Notes under the pieces: model-generated
Database searches by the model: none
What the model saw: only the letters and a program-made list of their open reading frames with translations
What the model was told of the DNA's origin: nothing
Shown here: piece by piece, positions 1 to 8,207 of the stretch
Position numbering within the stretch: position 1 is the stretch's first letter
How the letters are laid out: each line of letters opens with the position of its first letter
DNA from: an uncultured beta proteobacterium
GTDB taxonomy: Bacteria; Pseudomonadota; Gammaproteobacteria; Burkholderiales; Burkholderiaceae
DNA: 24,630 nt
Direction: 5' to 3'
Assembly (NCBI GenBank): GCA_903843315.1
Contig: CAIMPQ010000151.1
Location: forward strand, 1-24,630
Made by a program: the position numbers and the translations under genes

Positions 1-363
1 ATGGTTGAAAACAACTGGGGTCGAATTATCAATATTTCCTCTGTCAATGGTCAAAAAGGGCAGTTTGGTCAATCCAACTATTCAACCGCTAAAGCGGGTC
101 TGCATGGCTTTACGATGGCTTTGGCGCAAGAAGTGGCCACAAAGGGCATCACCGTCAATACCGTTTCACCTGGTTATATCGGTACTGATATGGTTAAAGC
201 CATTCGTGAGGATGTCCTGGAGAAAATTGTGTCTGGTATTCCTGTGAAACGTTTGGGAACTCCTGATGAGATTGCTTCCATCTGCTGCTGGATCGCCTCT
301 GATGATGGTGGTTATGCGACTGGCGCTGATTTCTCATTGAATGGTGGTATTCACACTGGTTAA
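1..363 (+). CDS. phaB: Acetoacetyl-CoA reductase PhaB, 3' part (truncated by window edge)
   Basis: NADPH-dependent reduction of acetoacetyl-CoA to (R)-3-hydroxybutyryl-CoA, the monomer for polyhydroxybutyrate. The 120 visible residues are the C-terminal half of a short-chain dehydrogenase. The catalytic Ser, Tyr and Lys are visible at local residues 14, 27 and 31 (ISSVNGQKG, then YSTAK), followed by the NTVSPGYI cofactor loop and the family ending with SLNGG. Family members are about 246 residues, so roughly 126 residues lie before the window. The ATG at base 1 is an internal methionine, because the upstream Rossmann fold is missing. It is followed by phaR on the same strand, which supports the PHB assignment over a generic FabG. 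Confidence 0.93.
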   Translation: MVENNWGRIINISSVNGQKGQFGQSNYSTAKAGLHGFTMALAQEVATKGITVNTVSPGYIGTDMVKAIREDVLEKIVSGIPVKRLGTPDEIASICCWIASDDGGYATGADFSLNGGIHTG

Positions 364-365
364 TA

Positions 366-376
366 CTGCAGTGCAG
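366..376. promoter_or_regulatory. Candidate PhaR operator (CTGC-N3-GCAG)
   Basis: An exact CTGC-AGT-GCAG palindrome lies just after the phaB stop. This is the form reported for PhaR binding in Rhodobacter-type bacteria. It sits a few bases before a -10-like TATAGA (381-386), where binding could block transcription of phaR. A second, imperfect copy (TTGC-GTT-GCAG, 453-463) lies just before the phaR ribosome site. PhaR of Cupriavidus has a different published consensus, so the assignment is an inference. Confidence 0.4.
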
Positions 377-480
377 CATTTATAGAATAGTTAGTAAAGC
401 GCAACACAGCTTATTTACCTTTTGTTCAAACTAGAGATAAACTAGGCTGATGTTGCGTTGCAGTATTCAGTAAGGAAAAA

Positions 481-1041
481 ATGGTTGCCCGTACAAAAAG
501 AGTTGGTGAAGACCGTCTCATCAAGAAATATCCGAATCGTCGTCTTTACGATACCCAAACTAGCACCTATGTCACTTTGTCTGACATCAAGGGCTTGGTT
601 ATGGCCAATGAGGTTTTCAAGGTGATCGATGCTAAGACTGACGAAGATCTCACGCGCAATATTTTGTTACAAATTATTCTGGAAGAAGAGGCTGGTGGCT
701 CACCAGTATTTTCATCCCAGATGCTTTCACAAATCATTCGCTTCTATGGCAACTCCATGCAAGGCTTGATGGGAAATTATCTCGAAAAGACAATGCAGTC
801 GTTTGTTGATATCCATCATAAATTGGGAGATCAATCAAAAGGCCTCGGTGCTGGAAGCACACCAGAGGCTTGGTCACAAATGCTCAACATTCAAAATCCT
901 TTAATGCAAGGATTGATGGGAAATTACATGGAACAAAGCAAAGATTTGTTTGTGAAAATGCAAGAGCAAATGCAAGGCTCACAAAATCTGTTTGGCAAAT
1001 TTCCATTTACTCCACAGCCAAATAAAACCGAAAAAGAATAG
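481..1041 (+). CDS. phaR: Polyhydroxyalkanoate synthesis regulator PhaR
   Basis: DNA-binding repressor that also binds PHB granules and controls phasin and its own synthesis. Residues 11-70 are the PHB accumulation regulator DNA-binding domain, with the hallmark LIKKYPNRRLYDT near residues 13-25. The C-terminal part (80-170) is helical and rich in Met and Gln. It carries a repeated segment, MQGLMGNY at 93-100 and again at 142-149, of the kind expected for a granule-binding region. The length of 186 residues is normal for the family. The start follows a clear AAGGA site (472-476). It lies downstream of phaB and only two bases before rimO, so the two may be co-transcribed. Confidence 0.95.
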   Translation: MVARTKRVGEDRLIKKYPNRRLYDTQTSTYVTLSDIKGLVMANEVFKVIDAKTDEDLTRNILLQIILEEEAGGSPVFSSQMLSQIIRFYGNSMQGLMGNYLEKTMQSFVDIHHKLGDQSKGLGAGSTPEAWSQMLNIQNPLMQGLMGNYMEQSKDLFVKMQEQMQGSQNLFGKFPFTPQPNKTEKE

Positions 1042-1043
1042 TT

Positions 1044-2402
1044 GTGGCTGGAAAAATTGGTTTTGTATCCTTAGGGTGCCCTAAGGCATTAGTAGACTCT
1101 GAGCTTATTCTGACGCAATTAAGTGCTGAAGGCTATGAGACTGCTAAAGATTATTCTGGCGCAGATCTCGTCGTTGTTAATACCTGTGGCTTCATTGATT
1201 CTGCCGTAGAAGAAAGTCTTGCTGCAATCGGTGAAGCGCTTGCAGAAAATGGCAAGGTCATCGTTACTGGTTGCTTGGGAGCCAGAAAAAACGCTGATGG
1301 TACCGATCTTATTCGAAGCATTCACCCAAAAGTCCTCGCAGTTACAGGCCCCCATGCGACTGCAGAAGTAATGCAGGTGATTCACCTGCACCTCCCTAAG
1401 CCGCATGACCCCTTTACTGATTTAGTCCCTCCAGCTGGCGTCAAACTCACACCAAAGCACTACGCTTACTTAAAGATCTCAGAAGGCTGTAACCACCGCT
1501 GCACGTTTTGTATCATTCCAAGTATGCGTGGTGATCTTGTGTCTAGGCCAATTGGTGAGGTGCTCTTAGAGGCTAAAAGATTATTTGAATCTGGTGTTAA
1601 AGAATTGCTAGTGGTCTCTCAGGATACAAGTGCTTACGGAGTAGATATTCAATACCGCACCGGGTTTTGGGATGGGAAGCCAGTCAAAACGCGCATGTTT
1701 GATTTAGTGAATGCCTTAAATCAAATTGCACGCGAATATCAAGCTTGGGTGCGACTGCATTATGTCTATCCTTATCCGCATGTAGACGATATCCTGCCTT
1801 TGATGGCTGAATTTTCTGAACATGGCTATGGAGTATTACCGTATTTAGATATTCCATTGCAACATGCACATCCTGATGTTCTCAAAAGAATGAAGCGCCC
1901 TGCAAGTGGTGAAAAAAATGTAGAGCGCATTTTGGCTTGGAGAGATGCTTGTCCCGACTTGGTTATACGTAGTACTTTTATTGCGGGGTTTCCCGGTGAG
2001 ACAGAAGATGAATTCGAGTATTTGCTGAACTTCTTAGATGAGGCTCAGATTGATCGCGCTGGTTGCTTTGCTTACTCTCCGGTTGAAGGTGCTACCGCAA
2101 ACCAGCTAGCGAATCCTGTTCCAGATGCCATTCGTGAAGAACGACGTGCACGTTTTATGAGAAAAGCAGAAGAAATCTCGGTTAAGCGACTTGCTAAAAA
2201 AGTAGGCAAACGAATCCAAGTCATCATTGATCGGGTTGATGAATCGGGTGGCATTGGCCGAAGCATTGGGGATGCCCCTGAAATTGATGGTTTGGTAAGG
2301 GTTTTACCCCCCAGCAAACCCTCAAAACGTTATCGGGCAGGGGAAATTATCCGGGCAACGGTCATTAGCTCCCAAGGGCATGACCTAATAGCCGAAACTT
2401 GA
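1044..2402 (+). CDS. rimO: Ribosomal protein S12 methylthiotransferase RimO
   Basis: Radical-SAM enzyme that adds a methylthio group to the conserved aspartate of ribosomal protein S12 in the cytoplasm. The N-terminal domain has the three cluster cysteines at residues 12, 48 and 77. The radical-SAM motif CNHRCTFC supplies Cys149, Cys153 and Cys156, and a TRAM domain follows from about residue 385 (RIQVIIDRVDE onward). SEGCNHRCTFCIIPSMRG is typical of RimO rather than MiaB. The 452-residue length is normal. Translation begins at GTG two bases after the phaR stop. No strong Shine-Dalgarno site is seen, so translational coupling to phaR is likely. Confidence 0.95.
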   Translation: MAGKIGFVSLGCPKALVDSELILTQLSAEGYETAKDYSGADLVVVNTCGFIDSAVEESLAAIGEALAENGKVIVTGCLGARKNADGTDLIRSIHPKVLAVTGPHATAEVMQVIHLHLPKPHDPFTDLVPPAGVKLTPKHYAYLKISEGCNHRCTFCIIPSMRGDLVSRPIGEVLLEAKRLFESGVKELLVVSQDTSAYGVDIQYRTGFWDGKPVKTRMFDLVNALNQIAREYQAWVRLHYVYPYPHVDDILPLMAEFSEHGYGVLPYLDIPLQHAHPDVLKRMKRPASGEKNVERILAWRDACPDLVIRSTFIAGFPGETEDEFEYLLNFLDEAQIDRAGCFAYSPVEGATANQLANPVPDAIREERRARFMRKAEEISVKRLAKKVGKRIQVIIDRVDESGGIGRSIGDAPEIDGLVRVLPPSKPSKRYRAGEIIRATVISSQGHDLIAET

Positions 2403-2494
2403 CGAATGCAACAAAATTGATAGTTGAATTTCTGATTGAAGTAGATATTTAGTAAAACTCAGCCTAATTTATAGGCCAAGCTAAGGGGATTAAT

Positions 2495-3679
2495 ATGAGT
2501 CGTGATGTCGTGGTTTTAAGTGCAGTACGTTCCGCAATTGGTACCTTTAATGGTGCCCTCAGTAGCTTTGAGCCTTCAGAGCTCGGCGGAATCGTCATGA
2601 AAGAAGCGGTTGCCCGCTCTGGTGTTGATCCAGCACTCATTAATTACGTTACTGTTGGTAATACTATTCCAACAGATAGTCGCTATGCCTATGTAGCTCG
2701 TGTAGCTTCAATACAGGCTGGATTGCCAATGGAATCGGTTGCCATGGCCTTAAACCGTTTGTGTAGTTCAGGCTTGCAAGCAATTGTGACAACCGCTCAA
2801 CAAATCATGCTCGGCGATTGCGACTATGGTATTGGTGGTGGCGTTGAAGTGATGTCACGCGGTATGTACGGCTCACCAGCGATGCGCAGTGGTGCACGGA
2901 TGGGTGATACCAAAATGCTTGATCTCATGGTTGCCGTCCTAACTGATCCATTTGGTGTTGGACATATGGGTGTCACTGCTGAGAACCTCGTTGAAAAATG
3001 GAAGCTCACACGGGAAGACCAAGATGCCCTCGCCGTAGAGTCTCATCGTCGCGCTGCTCATGCAATTAAAGAAGGTCGCTTTAAATCCCAAATCGTGCCA
3101 ATTACGATTAAGACTCGTAAGGGCGATATCGTTTTTGATACCGATGAGCATTGCAAGCCAGAGACCACGATGGAAACTCTGGGCAAGATGAAGGCTGTGT
3201 TCAAGAAAGAAGGCGGCTCAGTGACTGCTGGTAATGCATCTGGCATTAACGATGGTGCAGCATTCTTTGTCTTGGCTGACGCAGAAACTGCGAAGAAAGC
3301 CGGTCATAAGCCAATCGCCCGTTTGGTTTCCTACGCTGTGGCTGGCGTTCCGAATCACATCATGGGTGAAGGCCCGATTCCTGCAACCAAGATTGCTTTA
3401 GAGCGTGCTGGTTTGAAGTTAGATCAAATGGATGTGATCGAATCTAATGAAGCATTCGCAGCACAAGCATTGGCGGTCACTAAAGGTTTGGGTTTAGATC
3501 CAGCAAAAACCAACGTGAACGGTGGAGCAATCGCTTTGGGTCACCCAATTGGTTGTTCTGGAGCAGCTATTGCAACTAAAGCTATCCATGAGCTACATCG
3601 TGTCCAAGGTAAATATGCCCTAGTAACAATGTGTATTGGTGGTGGCCAAGGTATTGCGACTATCTTCGAGCGCCTCTAA
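2495..3679 (+). CDS. bktB: Acetyl-CoA acyltransferase (beta-ketothiolase, BktB-like)
   Basis: Thiolase that condenses two acyl-CoA molecules, or cleaves 3-ketoacyl-CoA in reverse. It is the entry step for PHB when acetyl-CoA is used. The nucleophile is Cys90 (NRLCSSG), the catalytic His350 lies in GHPIG, and the second catalytic Cys380 lies in MCIGGGQG. Length is 394 residues. From memory the wording is closer to Cupriavidus BktB than to PhaA (for example FDTDEH, RLVSY, MGEGPIPATKIALERAG). The start follows a strong AAGGGGA site (2483-2489). The 92-base gap from rimO suggests its own promoter, but no convincing -35/-10 pair is visible. A PhaA or FadA role cannot be excluded. Confidence 0.85.
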   Translation: MSRDVVVLSAVRSAIGTFNGALSSFEPSELGGIVMKEAVARSGVDPALINYVTVGNTIPTDSRYAYVARVASIQAGLPMESVAMALNRLCSSGLQAIVTTAQQIMLGDCDYGIGGGVEVMSRGMYGSPAMRSGARMGDTKMLDLMVAVLTDPFGVGHMGVTAENLVEKWKLTREDQDALAVESHRRAAHAIKEGRFKSQIVPITIKTRKGDIVFDTDEHCKPETTMETLGKMKAVFKKEGGSVTAGNASGINDGAAFFVLADAETAKKAGHKPIARLVSYAVAGVPNHIMGEGPIPATKIALERAGLKLDQMDVIESNEAFAAQALAVTKGLGLDPAKTNVNGGAIALGHPIGCSGAAIATKAIHELHRVQGKYALVTMCIGGGQGIATIFERL

Positions 3680-3727
3680 TTCGATAGATTTGAGCAAATA
3701 TTTACCAGCGATCTCTTGAGTTAAAAC

Positions 3728-4618
3728 TTAAGGGATCAGCAGTAAGGCAGCATCCAAGCCGACTCGGTCAAAAGCCGCATCGGCTTTTTCTTTAACAACA
3801 GGTTTGGCTTTGTATGCCACACTAATGCCTGATCCATTCATCATGATGAGATCGTTGGCACCATCGCCCATGGTGATGGAATTGGCTTTTGAACAACCTA
3901 ATTTGCGACAAGCATCATCTAGAAAAGCAGCTTTAGCAATCCCATCCACAATATCCCCAAGGACTTTCCCGGTAAGTTTGCCGTTAATAATTTCTAGGGT
4001 GTTAGCTTGTGTCTGTTTGAATCCTAGCTGCTCACGTAACTTCTCGGTAAAGAAGGTAAAGCCTCCAGATACTAATAAGGTATATATTCCACGTTGATGC
4101 GCGCCAGCTATGAGCTCTGCGGCACCGGGATTAGGTCTGAGTCGTTCTTTATAAACCGCTTCAAGCGAATCTGCAGATATACCCTCAAGAAGCGCTACGC
4201 GTCTTCGCAAGCTCTCTTTGAAGTCTTTAATTTCGCCGCGCATCGTTGCTTCCGTAATTTCTGCGACCGCAGCCTTTTTGCCAGTGAAATCGGCAATCTC
4301 ATCAATACACTCGATATTGATCAAAGTGGAATCCATATCCATTGCCAGAACCCGAATCTTATTTATTTCTAGGTCTGCTCGTAAAAAGCATAAATCAGCA
4401 TTAAAGCGGCCAGCAATGCTGCGTAATTGTTCTCTTTGAGAAATATCTAAATGCCGATCTGCTTGCCAACGCTCAGAATGGTAAGTGCCGTTGGAGATTT
4501 GTCCACCAACGCTCTGTAAGGTGACTCCAAGCTGAATAGCTTGATCTTTTAATTCAAAGACGAGCTTTTCAGAAATAGGCTCTTGAGAAAGGGCTACTAG
4601 GGTCTGATAGTTTGGCAT
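3728..4618 (-). CDS. serB: Phosphoserine phosphatase SerB
   Basis: Last step of serine synthesis: hydrolysis of O-phosphoserine to serine. It is a HAD-family phosphatase. The nucleophile motif DMDST places Asp94 and Asp96. SGG in LLVSGGFTFF is motif II, and GDGAND (Asp252, Asp256) is the metal-binding motif. An N-terminal domain of about 85 residues precedes the HAD core, as in proteobacterial SerB. The length of 296 residues is normal. It lies 23 bases downstream of mfd on the same strand, so read-through from mfd is likely. A TATGAT hexamer six bases before the ATG may give extra initiation. It converges on the thiolase gene with only 48 bases between stops. Confidence 0.95.
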   Translation of the reverse strand: MPNYQTLVALSQEPISEKLVFELKDQAIQLGVTLQSVGGQISNGTYHSERWQADRHLDISQREQLRSIAGRFNADLCFLRADLEINKIRVLAMDMDSTLINIECIDEIADFTGKKAAVAEITEATMRGEIKDFKESLRRRVALLEGISADSLEAVYKERLRPNPGAAELIAGAHQRGIYTLLVSGGFTFFTEKLREQLGFKQTQANTLEIINGKLTGKVLGDIVDGIAKAAFLDDACRKLGCSKANSITMGDGANDLIMMNGSGISVAYKAKPVVKEKADAAFDRVGLDAALLLIP

Positions 4619-4641
4619 GGCTTAATCATACTGGGGAACGA

Positions 4642-7600
4642 TCAATGGGCTTTAGCAGGGCTCAGCACCGCTGATTCGTTGAGTCTACGCAAGATCTGCC
4701 GAATAGCGTCTAAGCGTTGCTCTAATTTTTCAAATTCACGGTCTTTTTGTGGCATGACCTTTAACTTATCTTGACCATTCAGTTGTATATGTTTGGAGCT
4801 CTGAATTAATTGAATAATTTTAAGTGGGTCAATGGGTGGGTTGGGGATAAATTGAATCTGGATGGATGCGGGGGTGGCATCAATCTTTTTAATTCCAAAA
4901 CCAGTCATTTCTAGGCGAAGACGATGGGTTTCATAAAACGATTTGGCTTGATCAGGCAAGTCACCAAAACGGTCCACCAGTTCTTCTCGTAAACCCATCA
5001 GTTCAGAGAAATCATTCGTTCCCGCAAAACGCTTATATAAAGAAAGCCGTTCATGAACATCAGGGCAGTAATCCTCTGGCAATAGGGCAGGCACTCCCAG
5101 GTTGACATCCGTTGTTGCCTGCAGGGGTGATAGCAAATCGGGTTCTTTGCCACTGCGTAGTGCTTTAACTGCACGATTGAGCATTTCGGTATAAAGCTGA
5201 AAACCAATTTCGTGGATCTCGCCCGACTGTTTGTCGCCGAGCACTTCGCCTGCGCCACGTATCTCAAGATCATGCATGGCCAGGTAAAAGCCTGAGCCCA
5301 ATTCTTCCATTGCTTGAATGGCATTTAAACGCAATTGCGCTTGTTTACTAAGAGCCTCAGGATCAGGTACAAGTAAATAGGCATATGCTTGGTGATGTGA
5401 GCGTCCAACCCGGCCTCGTAGCTGATGCAACTGAGCTAATCCGAATTTATCCGCACGGTGCATGATGATGGTGTTGGCCGTGGGTACGTCAATTCCGGTT
5501 TCAATAATAGTGGTACACAAGAGAATATTGGTGCGCTGAGAAACAAAATCACGCATCACCGATTCCAGTTCACGTTCATGCATTTGGCCATGAGCAACAC
5601 TAATGCGTGCCTCTGGAATGAGTTCTTGTAATGCATGCTTACGGTTTTCAATTGTTTCTACTTCATTGTGCAAGAAGTAGACTTGGCCACCACGCTTGAT
5701 TTCACGAAGAACTGCTTCACGTATTACCCCATCACCTTCACGTCTCACAAATGTTTTTATAGCTAAACGTTTCTGTGGTGCTGTAGCAATGATGGAGAAC
5801 TCACGCAAGCCTTCCATAGCCATACCCAGCGTTCTTGGGATAGGTGTGGCGGTTAGGGTCAGGATATCGACTTCGGCGCGCAATGCTTTCAAAGCATCTT
5901 TCTGCCGCACACCAAAACGATGCTCCTCATCGACAATCACTAATCCTAAGTTAGCAAACTGGGTCTCTTTGGAAAGAAGCTTATGCGTTCCAATAATGAT
6001 GTCGGCATCGCCCTTGGCGATTGCCTCTAGGGCCGTATTAATTTCTTTAGTAGTTTTGAAGCGCGAGAGTTCGACAATGCGAACCGGCCAATCGGCAAAA
6101 CGATCTTTCCAGGTAGCAACGTGTTGCTCGGCAAGAAGCGTTGTTGGAGCGAGGATGGCAACTTGTTTGCCGCCCATGACTGCAACAAAGCTAGCTCTGA
6201 GTGCGACCTCGGTTTTACCAAAGCCTACATCGCCACATACCAAGCGATCCATCGGGTTGCCGCTCGTCATATCACCAATCACGGCCGCAATCGCATTGGC
6301 TTGATCTGGTGTTTCTTCGAAGCCAAAACTTTCGGCAAAAGCAGCGTAATCATGAGCTGAGAATTCAAATGCGTGACCTTTGCGAATCGCTCTGGCAGCG
6401 TATAAGCCCAAAAGCTCTGCTGCTGTATCCCGAATCTGCTGAGCTGCTTTGCGTTTCGCTTTGTCCCATTGACCAGAGCCCAGTTGGTGCAATGGTGCTG
6501 AATCTGGATCAGAACCTGCGTAACGTGTCACCATTTGCAGTTGCTGCACTGGAACGTAAAGAGTGGCGTCGCGCGCGTATTGGAGGTGTAAGAACTCCTC
6601 AAAGATGGGGGCCTCTTTGGGAGCAGCCAAGTTCAACAGTATTAAGCCTTGGTATCGTCCAATGCCATGTTCTGCGTGCACCACTGGATCTCCAATTTTA
6701 AGTTCCGAGAGGTCCTTAAATAACATGTCTGGATCAGCTGTTTCAGACCCTTTGCCTTTACGCCTTTGTCTTGCGGTTGTGGTGAATAGTTCGGCTTCCG
6801 TCACCAGTACTAAATTCTGTGCAGGCCAAGCGAAGCCATTAAATAGCGGGGCAGTTACGAGGCCAAACGGAGAATCGCTTTTGATAAAGTCGGCAACGGT
6901 TTCAAAACCTTCTGGCTTTAATGGATAAAGGGGCTTGCCATCCTGACCAACAACGGCATTACTTTCCTCTAGCAGTTGACGTATCGATTCTTTGCGTCCA
7001 GGACTGTCACTGCAAATGAGGATGCGAGTTTTGTCTTGTGCTACCAGTGTGCGCAGACGATTGATCGGGTCTGTATCGCGTCGATGGACGGCAATATCTG
7101 GGACTGATAAGAATTGCGCGACCTGATGAGTCTCTTTTTCTAATGCTAAGCGTGCGTGCGGTTTTGCTATTGAAAAGAATTCATCTACATCCAGAAATAA
7201 TTCTTTGGGAGGAAGAATCGGTCTATCAAGATCATGCTTTAAAAATTCGTAGCGCGAAAGCGTATCTTTCCAAAAACTTTTAATTGTTTCTTCGATATTG
7301 CCAGTACTTACTATCCATACAGGGTCACCTGATCTGGGGAAGTAGTCAAATACGCTTGATTGCTCTTCAAAAAACATGGGTAAATAAGACTCAATACCCG
7401 CGCTAGGTATGCCTAAATTGGCATCTTTATAGATGGAGCAGCGTGTAGGATCCCCTTCAAAGACTTCGCGCCATCGGCCTCTAAAGGCGGTTCGGGCTGC
7501 ATCGTTAAAAGGAAATTCATGACCTGGAAGCAGTCGAACTTCTTTGACTGGATATAGACTTCTTTGGGTATCAGGATCAAAAGCTCTGATTTGCTCTATC

Positions 7601-8184
7601 TCATCTCCAAATAAATCCAGACGATAAGGAAGATTAGAACCCATCGGAAACAAATCGATGAGACCGCCACGGATGCTGTACTCACCAGGACGCATAACAG
7701 CGCTAACGGGATCATAGCCAGCCTGTTGAAGCTGCAGTTTTAACGCAGCCTCATTGAGTTTGTCGCCCTGCCTAAAGAAAAAAGTATGGCCAGATAAAAA
7801 ATTGGGTGGTCCTAGTCTTTGCAATGCGGTTGTAACAGGCACTAAGACAATGTCGCAACTACCATTTAGTAATTCATAAAGCGTAGCTAAGCGTTCAGAG
7901 ACTAGGTCTTGATGCGGGGAAAAATGGTCGTACGGAAGAATCTCCCAGTCTGGCAATAGGCGGGTTTTTAATTGAGGTCCAAAAGCGGGGATTTCTTCTA
8001 GAAGGCGTTGGGCCTCTTGAGCTTGTGCGCAAAAGATCACCATGACGGAAAAATCGTTGCGATAGCGTAACGCTGTTTGTGCTATGAGGGCGGCATCTGC
8101 GGAACCCACTAGGCCTGAAAAGGTAAAGCGCTGCCCAGCCCGCGGTGCAGGTATGGGGGGTACTAGATTTAATGCATCAGACAT
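4642..8184 (-). CDS. mfd: Transcription-repair coupling factor Mfd
   Basis: DNA translocase that removes RNA polymerase stalled at lesions and recruits UvrA. The 1180 residues cover the UvrB-like N-terminal region, the RNA polymerase interaction domain (about residues 500-570), a RecG-like helicase with Walker A GDVGFGKT at 651-658 and DEEH at 752-755, helicase motifs such as TATPIPRTL and QLRGRVGRS, and the C-terminal TRCF domain (about 1020-1130). The start at MSDALNL agrees with relatives, which share the GQRFTF segment soon after. The start codon is 23 bases from that of ispD on the other strand. No Shine-Dalgarno site is evident. Confidence 0.97.
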   Translation of the reverse strand: MSDALNLVPPIPAPRAGQRFTFSGLVGSADAALIAQTALRYRNDFSVMVIFCAQAQEAQRLLEEIPAFGPQLKTRLLPDWEILPYDHFSPHQDLVSERLATLYELLNGSCDIVLVPVTTALQRLGPPNFLSGHTFFFRQGDKLNEAALKLQLQQAGYDPVSAVMRPGEYSIRGGLIDLFPMGSNLPYRLDLFGDEIEQIRAFDPDTQRSLYPVKEVRLLPGHEFPFNDAARTAFRGRWREVFEGDPTRCSIYKDANLGIPSAGIESYLPMFFEEQSSVFDYFPRSGDPVWIVSTGNIEETIKSFWKDTLSRYEFLKHDLDRPILPPKELFLDVDEFFSIAKPHARLALEKETHQVAQFLSVPDIAVHRRDTDPINRLRTLVAQDKTRILICSDSPGRKESIRQLLEESNAVVGQDGKPLYPLKPEGFETVADFIKSDSPFGLVTAPLFNGFAWPAQNLVLVTEAELFTTTARQRRKGKGSETADPDMLFKDLSELKIGDPVVHAEHGIGRYQGLILLNLAAPKEAPIFEEFLHLQYARDATLYVPVQQLQMVTRYAGSDPDSAPLHQLGSGQWDKAKRKAAQQIRDTAAELLGLYAARAIRKGHAFEFSAHDYAAFAESFGFEETPDQANAIAAVIGDMTSGNPMDRLVCGDVGFGKTEVALRASFVAVMGGKQVAILAPTTLLAEQHVATWKDRFADWPVRIVELSRFKTTKEINTALEAIAKGDADIIIGTHKLLSKETQFANLGLVIVDEEHRFGVRQKDALKALRAEVDILTLTATPIPRTLGMAMEGLREFSIIATAPQKRLAIKTFVRREGDGVIREAVLREIKRGGQVYFLHNEVETIENRKHALQELIPEARISVAHGQMHERELESVMRDFVSQRTNILLCTTIIETGIDVPTANTIIMHRADKFGLAQLHQLRGRVGRSHHQAYAYLLVPDPEALSKQAQLRLNAIQAMEELGSGFYLAMHDLEIRGAGEVLGDKQSGEIHEIGFQLYTEMLNRAVKALRSGKEPDLLSPLQATTDVNLGVPALLPEDYCPDVHERLSLYKRFAGTNDFSELMGLREELVDRFGDLPDQAKSFYETHRLRLEMTGFGIKKIDATPASIQIQFIPNPPIDPLKIIQLIQSSKHIQLNGQDKLKVMPQKDREFEKLEQRLDAIRQILRRLNESAVLSPAKAH

Positions 8185-8192
8185 CTGTGCTC

Positions 8193-8202
8193 ATTATAGA
8201 AT
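8193..8202. promoter_or_regulatory. Opposed, overlapping -10-like boxes between mfd and ispD
   Basis: On the minus strand a perfect TATAAT occupies 8198-8193, eight bases before the mfd ATG. On the plus strand TAGAAT occupies 8197-8202, five bases before the chosen ispD ATG. The two share two bases, so polymerases would exclude one another. No good -35 element is visible on either strand, so promoter activity is inferred from the -10 boxes and the divergent layout only. Confidence 0.35.
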
Positions 8203-8207
8203 CAGGC

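Noticed and set aside
1..3. ATG at base 1 as the start of a short 120-residue protein
   Set aside because: The protein is the C-terminal half of PhaB and lacks the cofactor-binding N-terminus. The Met is internal, and the window edge cuts the gene.
3713..3733. Hairpin CTTGAGT/ACTTAAG between the thiolase gene and serB as a terminator
   Set aside because: The stem is AT-rich with a wobble pair, has no T-run on either side, and overlaps the serB stop.
5696..6304. 202-residue open frame on the plus strand inside mfd
   Set aside because: It lies fully antisense to conserved helicase motifs of mfd and its translation shows no family pattern. The same holds for the other antisense frames in mfd, purL, lon and acnB.
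8145..8207. Upstream ATG extending IspD by 21 residues
   Set aside because: The extension has no IspD-like content and would overlap the mfd start. The start at 8208 gives the usual distance to the PTAGTGSRLG loop.
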